NCBI GenBank assembly: GCA_903865935.1
Contig: CAIPLT010000059.1
Coordinates: forward strand, 1 to 64,000
Source of the DNA: Caldifarciminota bacterium
GTDB taxonomy: Bacteria; Hydrothermota; Tepidihabitantia; Tepidihabitantales; CAIPLT01
Length of the DNA: 64,000 bases
Direction of reading: 5' to 3'
Shown: piece after piece, positions 51,692 to 59,998 of the stretch
How positions within the stretch are numbered: the first letter of the stretch is position 1
Layout of the letters: every line of letters begins with the position of its first letter
Made by a program: the position numbers and the translations under genes
Notes under the pieces: model-generated
Database searches by the model: none
The model's input: the letters and a program-made list of their open reading frames with translations, nothing else
Told to the model about the DNA's origin: nothing

Positions 51692-52666
51692 ATGAACCAC
51701 GAAACTCAATTACTTGATACATACTCAGCAACTGTTATCAATGCAGCAGAAAAAGTAAGCCCGTCAGTTGTTAATATCGCGATATCCCGAGCAACAAAAC
51801 ATCCTCACCGCCAAGAGCAGGAAATACGCGGCAGTGGCTCGGGGTTCATTTTTACACCAGACGGTTATATTTTAACAAACAGTCATGTTGTACACGATGT
51901 AAAAGATATTGATGTTACCCTAAATGATGGTCGTAATGCCAAGGCTCAGCTTATTGGCGATGACCCGGATACTGACCTGGCGGTTGTCAGAATTTCTTTG
52001 TCCAATCTCATCGCGGCACAAATGGGCGATGCGAAAAATCTGCATGTTGGACAATTGGTAGTTGCGATTGGCAATCCTTACGGGTTTCAGTATTCAGTAA
52101 CCGCAGGGGTAATCAGTGCGCTGGGGCGTTCATTAAGGACAATTAACGGCAGGTTAATTGACGATATTATTCAGACCGATGCGGCATTGAATCCCGGTAA
52201 TTCAGGCGGACCTTTGCTCAATGCTAATGGCGAAGTTATTGGCGTAAACACGGCGGTAATTTTGCCGGCACAGGGTATCTGTTTTGTAATACCGATTAAT
52301 GTGGCAAAGTTTGTGGCAGTGCGGTTAATCCGAGATGGTAAAATCAAGCGAAGTTATATTGGGGTCGGCGGTCAGAATGTTCCAATCCTCAGACGGTTAG
52401 TTCGCTATCATGGTTTAGCTGAAGAATCAGGTGTGCTTGTTGTAGCAGTCGAGCAAAATAGCCCGGCACAAAAAGCAGGTTTGTTAGAAGGTGATATTAT
52501 TGTTGGGGTTGATGGTCAGGCTATTAAAGGAATTGATGATTTGCACCGATTTTTAACCGAACGGGAAATCGGACACGAAGAAAACCTAGTGGTTATCCGC
52601 AGAACCGAAAAACTTGTGTTGAAAATTATACCGGCAGAGTCCAGACCTACTTTCGACAATAATTAG
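51692..52666 (+). CDS. HtrA/DegP-family trypsin-like serine protease with one PDZ domain
   Basis: A 324-residue protease. The catalytic triad is in place: His in LTNSHVVHD, Asp in DPDTDLAV, Ser in LNPGNSGGPL. A single PDZ domain follows (VAVEQNSPAQKAGLLEGDII). No signal peptide or transmembrane segment is visible at the N-terminus (MNHETQLLDTY), so unlike most HtrA proteins it may be cytosolic, unless the start is misplaced. There is no upstream in-frame hydrophobic region before the gene. Confidence 0.9.
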   Translation: MNHETQLLDTYSATVINAAEKVSPSVVNIAISRATKHPHRQEQEIRGSGSGFIFTPDGYILTNSHVVHDVKDIDVTLNDGRNAKAQLIGDDPDTDLAVVRISLSNLIAAQMGDAKNLHVGQLVVAIGNPYGFQYSVTAGVISALGRSLRTINGRLIDDIIQTDAALNPGNSGGPLLNANGEVIGVNTAVILPAQGICFVIPINVAKFVAVRLIRDGKIKRSYIGVGGQNVPILRRLVRYHGLAEESGVLVVAVEQNSPAQKAGLLEGDIIVGVDGQAIKGIDDLHRFLTEREIGHEENLVVIRRTEKLVLKIIPAESRPTFDNN

Positions 52667-53312
52667 GAACCGACCATTCAACTGACGTTTGGAAAATCGT
52701 ATTATATGTTTTTATAAATTCTTTGGCGGTCTGTTCTAGAAACCGTTCGTGTTGTTCCCGGGTGATAATAATTGTCATCGCTTCGGCTTCGTTAAATTTT
52801 TTGAATGACTCGACAAACTGATTCCACAATTTTGTTACCATATCGAATGAAATCATATCCAAACCGGGAATTTCACGCATCTTCAGTGTTGGGGTTCTTA
52901 CTTCCGTAATAAAATCTTTAATTGCAATCATATTATAGTGTCTAATATTCTGTTTGAAAAATGTTTTTATCTGTTTCGAGGTTAGGCTTGGCTGATTGAC
53001 CATTCGTATATCCTCGCCGTAATTCCGCAGATAATTGTCTAGCCACAAATGGGCATAGTATCCGTCAATAAACGAGCGTTCAGAAACATTGCTTTTTTCA
53101 CGGAAAGTCCGGGTTGTCTCTAAAAAGAAAGCGAGGTCAGGGTTGGTTTCGCCTAAAATAAAGTGGTGCAGGCGATAGGCAGAATCGTTAGTTGGACCAG
53201 AAACCACATCTGGTGCGATTGCACCCAAAACATACGAAGTTAAATCAAATTTATCTTTGGTCTTGCCGAGTAATAAACGTGCAAAATTAATGTGACTTGT
53301 TATATCTACCAT
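52647..53312 (-). CDS. Zinc-dependent phospholipase C-like domain protein
   Basis: A 221-residue helical protein resembling the zinc-dependent PLC/nuclease-like family: an N-terminal THINFARLLL (early His), GAIAPDVV with Asp, LHHFILGE and FIDGYYAHLWLDNY provide His and Asp residues in a pattern suited to a trinuclear metal site. Function unknown. It overlaps the protease gene by 20 bp tail to tail. Confidence 0.65.
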   Translation of the reverse strand: MVDITSHINFARLLLGKTKDKFDLTSYVLGAIAPDVVSGPTNDSAYRLHHFILGETNPDLAFFLETTRTFREKSNVSERSFIDGYYAHLWLDNYLRNYGEDIRMVNQPSLTSKQIKTFFKQNIRHYNMIAIKDFITEVRTPTLKMREIPGLDMISFDMVTKLWNQFVESFKKFNEAEAMTIIITREQHERFLEQTAKEFIKTYNTIFQTSVEWSVPNYCRK

Positions 53313-53434
53313 AAGTTCTTTTCTCCATCAAAAGATATTACAACACAATAAATTACACCAAACGAACAACTTTGTCAAGAAAAACAATTAATACGAGGCG
53401 AGGAGCAGTTTAATAAACTAATTGACCGCATTGT

Positions 53435-54559
53435 TTATGGAATAAGTTCTATTAACCGGTCAAGCTCTTGTGTTGTATTATAAAAATGTGGTGCAATGCG
53501 CAGATAGCCTTCGCGTAATGAACAGATAATGTTATTCTCTTTTAGCTTGTTAAACAATTTTATGCTATCAGTGTTTTTCTTTCTAAAACTGACAATGCCT
53601 GCGCGATGCGCCCTTTCAAGCGGCGTAATGATCTCAAATTCAGGGTTATTGATTTTCTGTATCAGGTATTCGGTTAAATCCAGAACCTGTGATGTAATTT
53701 TATCAATGCCGATTTCATCAAATATTTTTAAACTTTCCCTAAAACCGATAATGCCCAGATAATTTTTAGTTCCTTCTTCAAATTTTGATGCGGTTGTTTT
53801 TAGTTTACGCGGGGTTAGTATATCGTAAAAATCATCCCAGTCTGCACTGAGCCAGCCAATGTTAGACGGTTTTAGTTTACCCAAGACATTCTTATTGACG
53901 TAAAAGATTCCGATACCGTGCGGGCCCAACAACCATTTTGGCGCAGCCGACGAGAAAAAGTCGGGTTGAATATCATTCAAATCAATTCTGACTGCGCCGC
54001 AACCCTGCATGCCGTCAATAATAAAATAAATATTGTTTTCTTTGCAGATTTGCGAGATTCTTTTTGCATCGATTCGGATGCCGTTTAAAAAATTTACCCA
54101 GTCCAAGGATACTGCCTTGGTTTTTTTGTCGATTAATTTTAAGAGGCACCCCGGATTGTCTATTAAATCTTTGCTTGTAACATAACGTTTTTCGACATTG
54201 GGCAATAGAAACCGAAAAGGATAGGAATTAGTCGGGAAGGCATCTTTTAAGATTATAACATTATCACCTTTTTCAAAAGGTATTGAGTTTATCGCATATA
54301 TTATACCCTGACTTGTATTCTGGACAAAACATATTTCATCTTTTGAAGCATTGAGTAATTTTGCTATAAGATTTTTGGTTGAATTTGACAATGCTTCATA
54401 TTCCTGCCATTCGATTGAACCTTGCCCTGAGTATCGAATTGCCAAATCGGATATCGCTTTTACTGCTGGCAATGGCAATGGTCCGGTTGAAGCGTGATTT
54501 AAATAGACATATTTTTCAGTTGCCAGAAATAATTTGCGATACTTGGTAAAGTCAAACAT
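53435..54559 (-). CDS. Aminotransferase class V / cysteine desulfurase-like PLP enzyme
   Basis: A 374-residue fold-type I PLP enzyme. The cofactor aspartate is Asp182 in FIIDGMQG and the Schiff-base lysine Lys208 in AAPKWLLGPHG. The N-terminal YLNHASTGPLP and the KWLLGPHG context fit the isopenicillin-N-epimerase/CsdA-like branch, but no active-site Cys loop for sulfur transfer is seen. The substrate is unknown. Monocistronic. Confidence 0.83.
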   Translation of the reverse strand: MFDFTKYRKLFLATEKYVYLNHASTGPLPLPAVKAISDLAIRYSGQGSIEWQEYEALSNSTKNLIAKLLNASKDEICFVQNTSQGIIYAINSIPFEKGDNVIILKDAFPTNSYPFRFLLPNVEKRYVTSKDLIDNPGCLLKLIDKKTKAVSLDWVNFLNGIRIDAKRISQICKENNIYFIIDGMQGCGAVRIDLNDIQPDFFSSAAPKWLLGPHGIGIFYVNKNVLGKLKPSNIGWLSADWDDFYDILTPRKLKTTASKFEEGTKNYLGIIGFRESLKIFDEIGIDKITSQVLDLTEYLIQKINNPEFEIITPLERAHRAGIVSFRKKNTDSIKLFNKLKENNIICSLREGYLRIAPHFYNTTQELDRLIELIP

Positions 54560-54675
54560 AATAATTAATAGTTACTGAAAAAAACTATTTGTCAAGGGTG
54601 AGATAAAATTATAAGATTATTAATCAGTATCATACCGTTTGTTAACATCACGGTGTGTTTAACACAATTAAGAAG

Positions 54676-54703
54676 TTGACAATATAACTTGCGAGATTAT
54701 ACT
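54676..54703 (+). promoter_or_regulatory. Promoter of the GNAT gene
   Basis: TTGACA (54676-54681), 16-bp spacer, TATACT (54698-54703). The leader is about 11 nt with AGGG before the ATG at 54721. Confidence 0.65.
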
Positions 54704-54720
54704 TTGCCAAGGGATATAAA

Positions 54721-55647
54721 ATGTCTAAAATTATAACATTTGATGAGCTAAAGGATGATTATCAATTCCTGCGATTAATGGATTCGGCTTTTGGTTTTAC
54801 CTGGCATCCGCAAGACATTGCCAAGAGGCGAAAAGTAGACGAGCGATACAAATATCCTTTTGGGTTCTGTTTGATGAAAGGGAAAATTCTTGCCGGGTTT
54901 GTCGGGGTTATGGACATTCCGGTTAAAACGATTGACGGCAAAATAGAAAAGGTCGGCGGAATACATTGTGTTGCGACTTATCCGATGTACAGTCATCAGG
55001 GTATTGCCCGTCAGTTATTAGATGTTGTTCATGATCATTTTCAGAAACTTGGTTATCGGTTTTCCTTTCTTTGTACCAGTAAATCCTTGGTCGCACACTC
55101 GTTGTATGAAAAACTGGGCTATGAGGATTTTACCACGCTCAATAAATTATTTCGGGTATATAAAATATTTCCCAAATACAAGAAGCGGGAAGAAAAGAAA
55201 GGCGCAAAGAAAATAAAGGTTAACCACGAATTAATTGAAGAAATTTACAATCGGGCAATGCAGAACCGAACCGGTTTTGCGACACGCATTAAAAACTGGT
55301 CAAAATCAATTATGACCGTCAAAAGAATTGACCCCCAAAATATTTTCGTAGAAAAAGATGGCTACGCATTTGTTGATTTTGAATCTGGCGCAGCGTATAT
55401 TTTGGAATTTATTGCCGAAACCCCAAGTACCTATTTAAAAATTCTTAATAGAATTAAAAAGTTGCACAGTTCAGTTCTAATTGATTCTTATTTTAGTGAC
55501 AAGCGACTGGTCAAAATATACAGAGAGCAGGGCTTAGCATTCCGACAGGGAACATACTTCTCTTTTATGCACAAACCTTTAACTAATGTGTCATTTGAAC
55601 AGGTATTTGGCAATAAATTTTATTTTTCTATACTCGATACTTTTTGA
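54721..55647 (+). CDS. GNAT-family N-acetyltransferase, long form
   Basis: A 308-residue protein. The first half is a GNAT domain: GGIHCVATYPMYSHQGIARQ carries the acetyl-CoA-binding motif A (Q/R-x-x-G-x-A), followed by FLCTSKSLVAHSLYEKLGY. The second half (about 160-308) resembles the extra domain of Eis-like two-part acetyltransferases but I cannot assign it. The substrate is unknown. Confidence 0.75.
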   Translation: MSKIITFDELKDDYQFLRLMDSAFGFTWHPQDIAKRRKVDERYKYPFGFCLMKGKILAGFVGVMDIPVKTIDGKIEKVGGIHCVATYPMYSHQGIARQLLDVVHDHFQKLGYRFSFLCTSKSLVAHSLYEKLGYEDFTTLNKLFRVYKIFPKYKKREEKKGAKKIKVNHELIEEIYNRAMQNRTGFATRIKNWSKSIMTVKRIDPQNIFVEKDGYAFVDFESGAAYILEFIAETPSTYLKILNRIKKLHSSVLIDSYFSDKRLVKIYREQGLAFRQGTYFSFMHKPLTNVSFEQVFGNKFYFSILDTF

Positions 55648-56121
55648 TAAGACGTTACTTATAAATAACACTATTTTAAGCCGGTTTTTTGAGCTGACAT
55701 TCTATATTCCATACACTTCATTCTAAATTCTTCTATTTGAGGGGTAGCGTACCCTCCATCATGTTGTGAATTGATTTTCCGGGTAAGCAAGAGACTAAAT
55801 TAGGCTACTATAAAGGAATAAAAAATTCTATTAAACACAGATTTAAAAACCAAATTTAACATTAAATATTTTAAGGAAATATACAAGAATTCTTTTCGAG
55901 AACTCATTAGCAAGTCTTTCAGATAACTATTTCGGTAATATATTAGCAGATAAAAAAGTAAACACTTAAGTGGGCATAGCACTACACTTAGAAAACAATA
56001 ACAGAAATTTATCAAAGTTGCCATCTCACTTATTATTCTTGACAACAAAATTTATTATTATATCATTAGGCAGATAAGAAAGAATATTGTGGTTGAAAAC
56101 AATTAGACCAACGGAGGAATT
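55648..56121. other. 474-bp gap
   Basis: AT-rich, with many stop codons and no recognised gene or RNA. Only a promoter (56039-56066) for the secreted protein is seen near its end. Confidence 0.4.
56039..56066 (+). promoter_or_regulatory. Promoter of the type IX-sorted protein gene
   Basis: TTGACA (56039-56044), 16-bp spacer, TATCAT (56061-56066). A leader of about 50 nt ends in GGAGG before the ATG at 56122. Confidence 0.6.
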
Positions 56122-58506
56122 ATGAGTAAAAATATATTATTAGTAATCTTTGTACCATTAGTAATTTATGCCGCATCTCCAAATTACTCGAATAGTTTTA
56201 TTGCCAATACCGATAATAGAGCGATATGGGACACGACTTCTATTTACCAGGGCAGTGCGATTTTGCGCCGGGTAGCAATGGCCAATCATATCAAAGGTCC
56301 AAATGATGATACAAATCGTATCTTCACAGTTCAATCCGCCTCGCCCAGGTTGGTTTTGCTTTTTACTGACATTTCAACCAGCTCGCCTATGCAATGGCGA
56401 ACTGATATTTTGGATACGCCCGCGAGCGGGTCAATGCAAGTCGGGATTGGCGATGTTGACCGAAATGGCACCAATGATTTAGTCTATGCCCAAAGTGGCA
56501 CACCGTACCGGCTTAAGCGCGTTTATTGGGATGGCAGCGCCTGGGCTTTTGATACTATCACAACTATGAGCGGCGCTTCGTGGGGAATGGATGTTGGCGA
56601 TGCGGACAATGATGGTTTCCGGGACGACATTATCTATGCATCAGGAACAACATCATCCTGTCGGCTAAATTGGGCTCATTATAATGGTACAAGCTGGGAT
56701 GTCTCACAAATCTGGTCAGGCGATGGTTCAACTATTCAAAGCGTTGCCATTGGCGATTGTGATGCAACATACCCGGGCAATGAAATCGTTACGGTGAGCG
56801 GTGGTCGGGTTATGCGCATACGTTGGACCGGCAGCGCTTGGGACACCCTGACTTTATGGCAGGCAGCAGCCAACGGTACATTTTGCGCAGTAGCAATCGG
56901 CAATTTTGATTCCCAACACTCAGGTAATGAAATTGCGGTTGGCAATGGATTAGGTCCGGGAAGCATGGCAATTGGAGCGGTGATTGAAGTTTACGGATCG
57001 GGCAATTCCTGGCTGTCTCGAGCAGTGTTTACTCCTGATACCAGCGAAAACTGTTGGGGCTTGGCAATTGGAGATTTTCTTTTGACTAATCCGGGTGATG
57101 AGATAGTCAAGAGTGGTTCATTCAGTTATTATGTGCGTGCAATCTGGGGTGCAGGCGATAACTGGCAAAATGAAATGATATTTGTACTGCCTGGCACTTC
57201 TTTTGGTGCGGCAGTTGGCGATGTGAATAAATACCGACCATATAACGATGAAATTGTGATTACAGGTAATAACCGGGTTTATGAAGCGGAAGAAAGAATT
57301 GCCATGGTGCCGTTTATCAGCAATATCAGCCATCAGCCCAAAGTGCCGCTACATAATCAGACCGTGATGGTCTCGGCAAAAATTTATGACCAGTCTTACC
57401 CATTACCACTTGCCGATACTTTGTTCTACCGGACCGGCGATACGCTTGGCACCTGGCAATATGTTTTAAAAGATTCGTTTCACTTGACTGACTCAATGCA
57501 CTTTTACACGATACCGACCCAGGATACCGGCAGTCTTGTCTATTACCAGATTGCCGCAACTAACCCTGGGGCAGGGAGAAAAGTAAGTGCTATTTATTCT
57601 TATCAAGTTGCGTTAGAACATTATATCCATCAGATTCAGTATACCGGCACAACAAATGACACTTCCCGCGATTATAATAAATGGGTAGTAACTACGGGTG
57701 TAGTTACCGGAGTTTTGGGTCGGTTTTACTACGTGGAAGAACGACCCGGCGGCGCCTGGCATGGTTTGTATGTCCGGCGTCCGAATGCAGCGGATTCTTT
57801 ACCGATAGTGAGTCTGGGTGACAGCGGTTTTGTTTTGGGTAAAGTTACCGAGTATCAAAGAACCACGGTTATGGAAGTTAACTACGCAGATGGAGCATGG
57901 CTTGAAGGCGTCGCAAGTGGTCGACCATTGCCCTGTACAACCGTTACAACATTCGCACAAGCAGTAGAATCATTAGAAGGGTGTCTGGTCCGCTTTAATA
58001 ATGTCCATTTTAATACAACCGGCAATTTTATTGCTACGACTTACTGGATATATAATCAACAAGGCGAATCATTAGCCGTATATGTCTGGCCATACACCAA
58101 TATTATCGGCACTGCAATACCACAAGGACAAATTGCCGCGATCGGGTGCTTGTACCAGCATCTTTCTCCTTATAATTACGAACTGATACCAAGAGTTACA
58201 AGCGATTTTATTTCACTGCCGGGCATTGAAAACCCAATTATCAATGAGGTCATTAGCTACACACTTAAAATTGTTCCTAATCCAGTTAATGGAAAAGCAT
58301 ATATCTATTACACGTTACCAATCCAAAAACCAGTAGAAATCAAACTCTATAATGTTGTCGGTAAGATGGTCTATTCAGCACAGGTTCCAAAGCAGACCGA
58401 GAATGTTTTTACGATTGACACCAGGTCTTTGGCAAGTGGTGTATATATGTTAAAATTTAGAACCGATGGATTTGAAACGATTAGGAAATTATTAATTACC
58501 CGGTAA
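56122..58506 (+). CDS. Secreted FG-GAP-repeat protein with type IX-like C-terminal sorting domain
   Basis: A 794-residue secreted protein. Signal peptide about 1-18. Residues about 30-390 contain repeats with acidic, calcium-type loops (GDVDRNGTNDLVYA, GDADNDGFRDDIIYA, GNFDSQHSGNEIAVG), the FG-GAP/VCBS propeller pattern. An Ig-like stretch and a further beta-rich region follow. The last 80 residues (IVPNPVNGKAYIYYTLP, then LYNVVGKMVYSA, ASGVYMLKFRT) are the Por/type IX sorting domain, which directs proteins across the outer membrane in FCB bacteria. GGAGG precedes the ATG. Confidence 0.85.
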   Translation: MSKNILLVIFVPLVIYAASPNYSNSFIANTDNRAIWDTTSIYQGSAILRRVAMANHIKGPNDDTNRIFTVQSASPRLVLLFTDISTSSPMQWRTDILDTPASGSMQVGIGDVDRNGTNDLVYAQSGTPYRLKRVYWDGSAWAFDTITTMSGASWGMDVGDADNDGFRDDIIYASGTTSSCRLNWAHYNGTSWDVSQIWSGDGSTIQSVAIGDCDATYPGNEIVTVSGGRVMRIRWTGSAWDTLTLWQAAANGTFCAVAIGNFDSQHSGNEIAVGNGLGPGSMAIGAVIEVYGSGNSWLSRAVFTPDTSENCWGLAIGDFLLTNPGDEIVKSGSFSYYVRAIWGAGDNWQNEMIFVLPGTSFGAAVGDVNKYRPYNDEIVITGNNRVYEAEERIAMVPFISNISHQPKVPLHNQTVMVSAKIYDQSYPLPLADTLFYRTGDTLGTWQYVLKDSFHLTDSMHFYTIPTQDTGSLVYYQIAATNPGAGRKVSAIYSYQVALEHYIHQIQYTGTTNDTSRDYNKWVVTTGVVTGVLGRFYYVEERPGGAWHGLYVRRPNAADSLPIVSLGDSGFVLGKVTEYQRTTVMEVNYADGAWLEGVASGRPLPCTTVTTFAQAVESLEGCLVRFNNVHFNTTGNFIATTYWIYNQQGESLAVYVWPYTNIIGTAIPQGQIAAIGCLYQHLSPYNYELIPRVTSDFISLPGIENPIINEVISYTLKIVPNPVNGKAYIYYTLPIQKPVEIKLYNVVGKMVYSAQVPKQTENVFTIDTRSLASGVYMLKFRTDGFETIRKLLITR

Positions 58507-58621
58507 AGAACAAAAACGACTATCGATTAAAATAGAGTTTAAGCATAAATAACAAAAGGTAAACATCGGCGTTTTTTTAATGCGATAGTTGTTCTTGCCA
58601 AGACGGTTGTTCCTAAATCGA

Positions 58622-58649
58622 TTGACTAAATTATTTCTTATAATATAAT
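58622..58649 (+). promoter_or_regulatory. Promoter of selD
   Basis: TTGACT (58622-58627), 16-bp spacer, TATAAT (58644-58649). Six bases separate it from the ATG at 58656, marking that ATG as the start of a leaderless mRNA and of the Sec-containing frame. Confidence 0.7.
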
Positions 58650-58655
58650 ACACCG

Positions 58656-59690
58656 ATGACCGACAATAAATTAAATAAGGGCATACTTGCTTATGTCAAG
58701 TGCGCGGGCTGAGCATCGAAATTATCAGCCGCATCGTTGATGCAGGCATTGAAAGAACTACCCGAGATTAAGGATAAGAATTTGCTGGTTGGCTTGAATA
58801 CTGCGGATGATGCCGGTGTTTACAAGCTGACTAATGAACTTGCTTTGGTTTATACTGTGGATATGCTTAATCCGCTGGTTGACGACCCGTATACATTTGG
58901 TATGATTGCTGCGGCAAATTGTATCTCGGATATTTATGCGATGGGTGGCGAGCCCAAGCTTGCCTTGAACATCGTCGGATTTCCTGCCAAAGGCGAAGCA
59001 AAAATATTAGGCAAAATGCTCAAGGGCGGTCAAGTAAAAGCAAAACAGGCGGGTGTGACGATGTGCGGAGGGCACACTTTTAATTCTGATGAGATAAAAT
59101 ATGGGTTATCAGTGATTGGTTATATTCACCCGAAAAAGATTATCACCAATGCCAATGCCAAAGTCGGCGATGTAATTGTTTTAACTAAACCGATTGGCGT
59201 CGGAACCATCGTCCATGCGTATATAAACGGCAGATTGGAAAAGAGCGCATTAAAACCAGCGATCAAATCAATGACAACCCTAAATCGTGATGCATCAATA
59301 GCAATGCAAGGTCTGGCTCATTCAGCGACTGATATTACCGGTTATGGGTTAGCCGGACACTTAGTCGAAATGGCACAAGGAAGCAAAGCTAGTATCGAGA
59401 TATCATTATCAAAAATCCCGATACACAAAGGCGCTTTGGATATTTTAAAATCAGGTATTATCGAGCCGGGTATTGGAATGAATATGGGGTCATTCGGTAA
59501 TCAAGTAATAAAAGAAGGAGTGGACGAGACACTGTCAATGCTTATTTTTGGTTCAGAAACATCCGGCGGCTTGGCAATCGTTCTGCCACCTAGTAAGCTC
59601 GAAACGTTCAGAAAAAAATATAAGTTGTCTGCACCAGTAATTGGTAGAGTAACAAGAGAACATAAAGGGCAGCTTAAAATTATTTCATAA
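58656..59690 (+). CDS. selD: Selenide, water dikinase SelD with selenocysteine at the active site (in-frame TGA)
   Basis: Makes selenophosphate from selenide and ATP, the selenium donor for Sec-tRNA and selenouridine. Reading the TGA at 58710-58712 as selenocysteine gives 344 residues (E. coli 347). The active-site segment reads YVKCAGUASKLSAASLMQAL, with U19 and Lys22 in the spacing of E. coli Cys17-Lys20. The rest is standard: VYTVDMLNPLVDDPYTFG, AMGGEPKLALNIVGFP and CGGHTFNSDEIKYGLSVIG. Taken as a stop, TGA would leave a truncated gene from 58737 without its catalytic residues. A hairpin for Sec insertion follows at once. selA, selB and selC are not in the window. Confidence 0.93.
58728..58747 (+). 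promoter_or_regulatory. Bacterial SECIS-like hairpin in selD
   Basis: 15 nt after the UGA, GCC-GCATC (58728-58735) pairs with GATGC-A-GGC (58739-58747): eight base pairs with one bulged A and a GUU loop. Distance, stem length and the GU in the loop fit the SelB-binding SECIS of known bacterial selenoprotein genes. Read by eye. Confidence 0.65.
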
Positions 59691-59729
59691 GTCGTAATAT
59701 CAAAAATCAAATATTGTCTATGTCGTATC

Positions 59730-59758
59730 TTGACATATCATTGAACTTGCCATAATAT
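59730..59758 (+). promoter_or_regulatory. Promoter of the structured leader and methyltransferase gene
   Basis: TTGACA (59730-59735), 17-bp spacer, TAATAT (59753-59758). The expected start, about 59765, falls on the first helix of the leader RNA. Confidence 0.7.
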
Positions 59759-59762
59759 AATT

Positions 59763-59890
59763 ATGGTGAGTAAGGACAAGTTATTTAAGCGGACAGACAT
59801 AGAAAGCATGCCACCTGAAATCAGGAGACATACGTGAGCGTCTGCCAACGAAGACCCGGTCGGGTCGACTCCTTCAAGGTTCGTCACCAT
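59763..59890 (+). ncRNA. Structured leader RNA, riboswitch candidate of unrecognised class
   Basis: Pairing by eye gives P1 ATGGTGA (59763-59769)/TCACCAT (59884-59890); P2 AAGGA (59772-59776)/TCCTT (59870-59874); P3 GG-A-CAGAC (59791-59798)/GTCTGCC (59840-59846); hairpin CCTG/CAGG (59814-59825) inside P3; and hairpin GACCC-GGTC-GGGTC (59853-59866) beside it. CTCCTT (59869-59874) can pair instead with the gene's ribosome-binding site AAGGAG (59987-59992), so P2 could act as the anti-sequestering state. The TGCCACC and CAGGAGAC stretches recall cobalamin boxes, but the conserved GGTGAAA core is absent. Confidence 0.6.
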
Positions 59891-59998
59891 CAAAAGAATC
59901 ATCAAGTAAATTTTTCTACAAAACAAAACAATTTAACAGACAGATTTAACAAGTCATTATTTGTTAGATCGAGTCAAAATTTTTGAAAGGAGAAATAT

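Larger units (their letters stand above)
59691..59998. other. 308-bp gap occupied by a promoter and a structured leader
   Basis: Apart from the promoter (59730-59758) and structured RNA (59763-59890), the rest (59891-59998) is an unstructured AT-rich spacer ending in the ribosome-binding site of the methyltransferase gene. Confidence 0.6.

Noticed and set aside
59765-59890. The structured leader as tRNA-Sec (selC)
   Set aside because: It sits after selD and ends in a helix, but there is no T-loop, no UCA anticodon loop and no CCA-compatible 3' end; length and branching do not fit.
59763-59890. Calling the leader a cobalamin riboswitch
   Set aside because: TGCCACC and CAGGAGAC are suggestive next to corrinoid genes, but the conserved GGTGAAA-type core and standard helix order are missing.
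59738-59926. 62-codon minus-strand open frame
   Set aside because: It is antisense to the structured leader; its apparent regularity reflects the RNA helices, and it has no promoter or ribosome-binding site.
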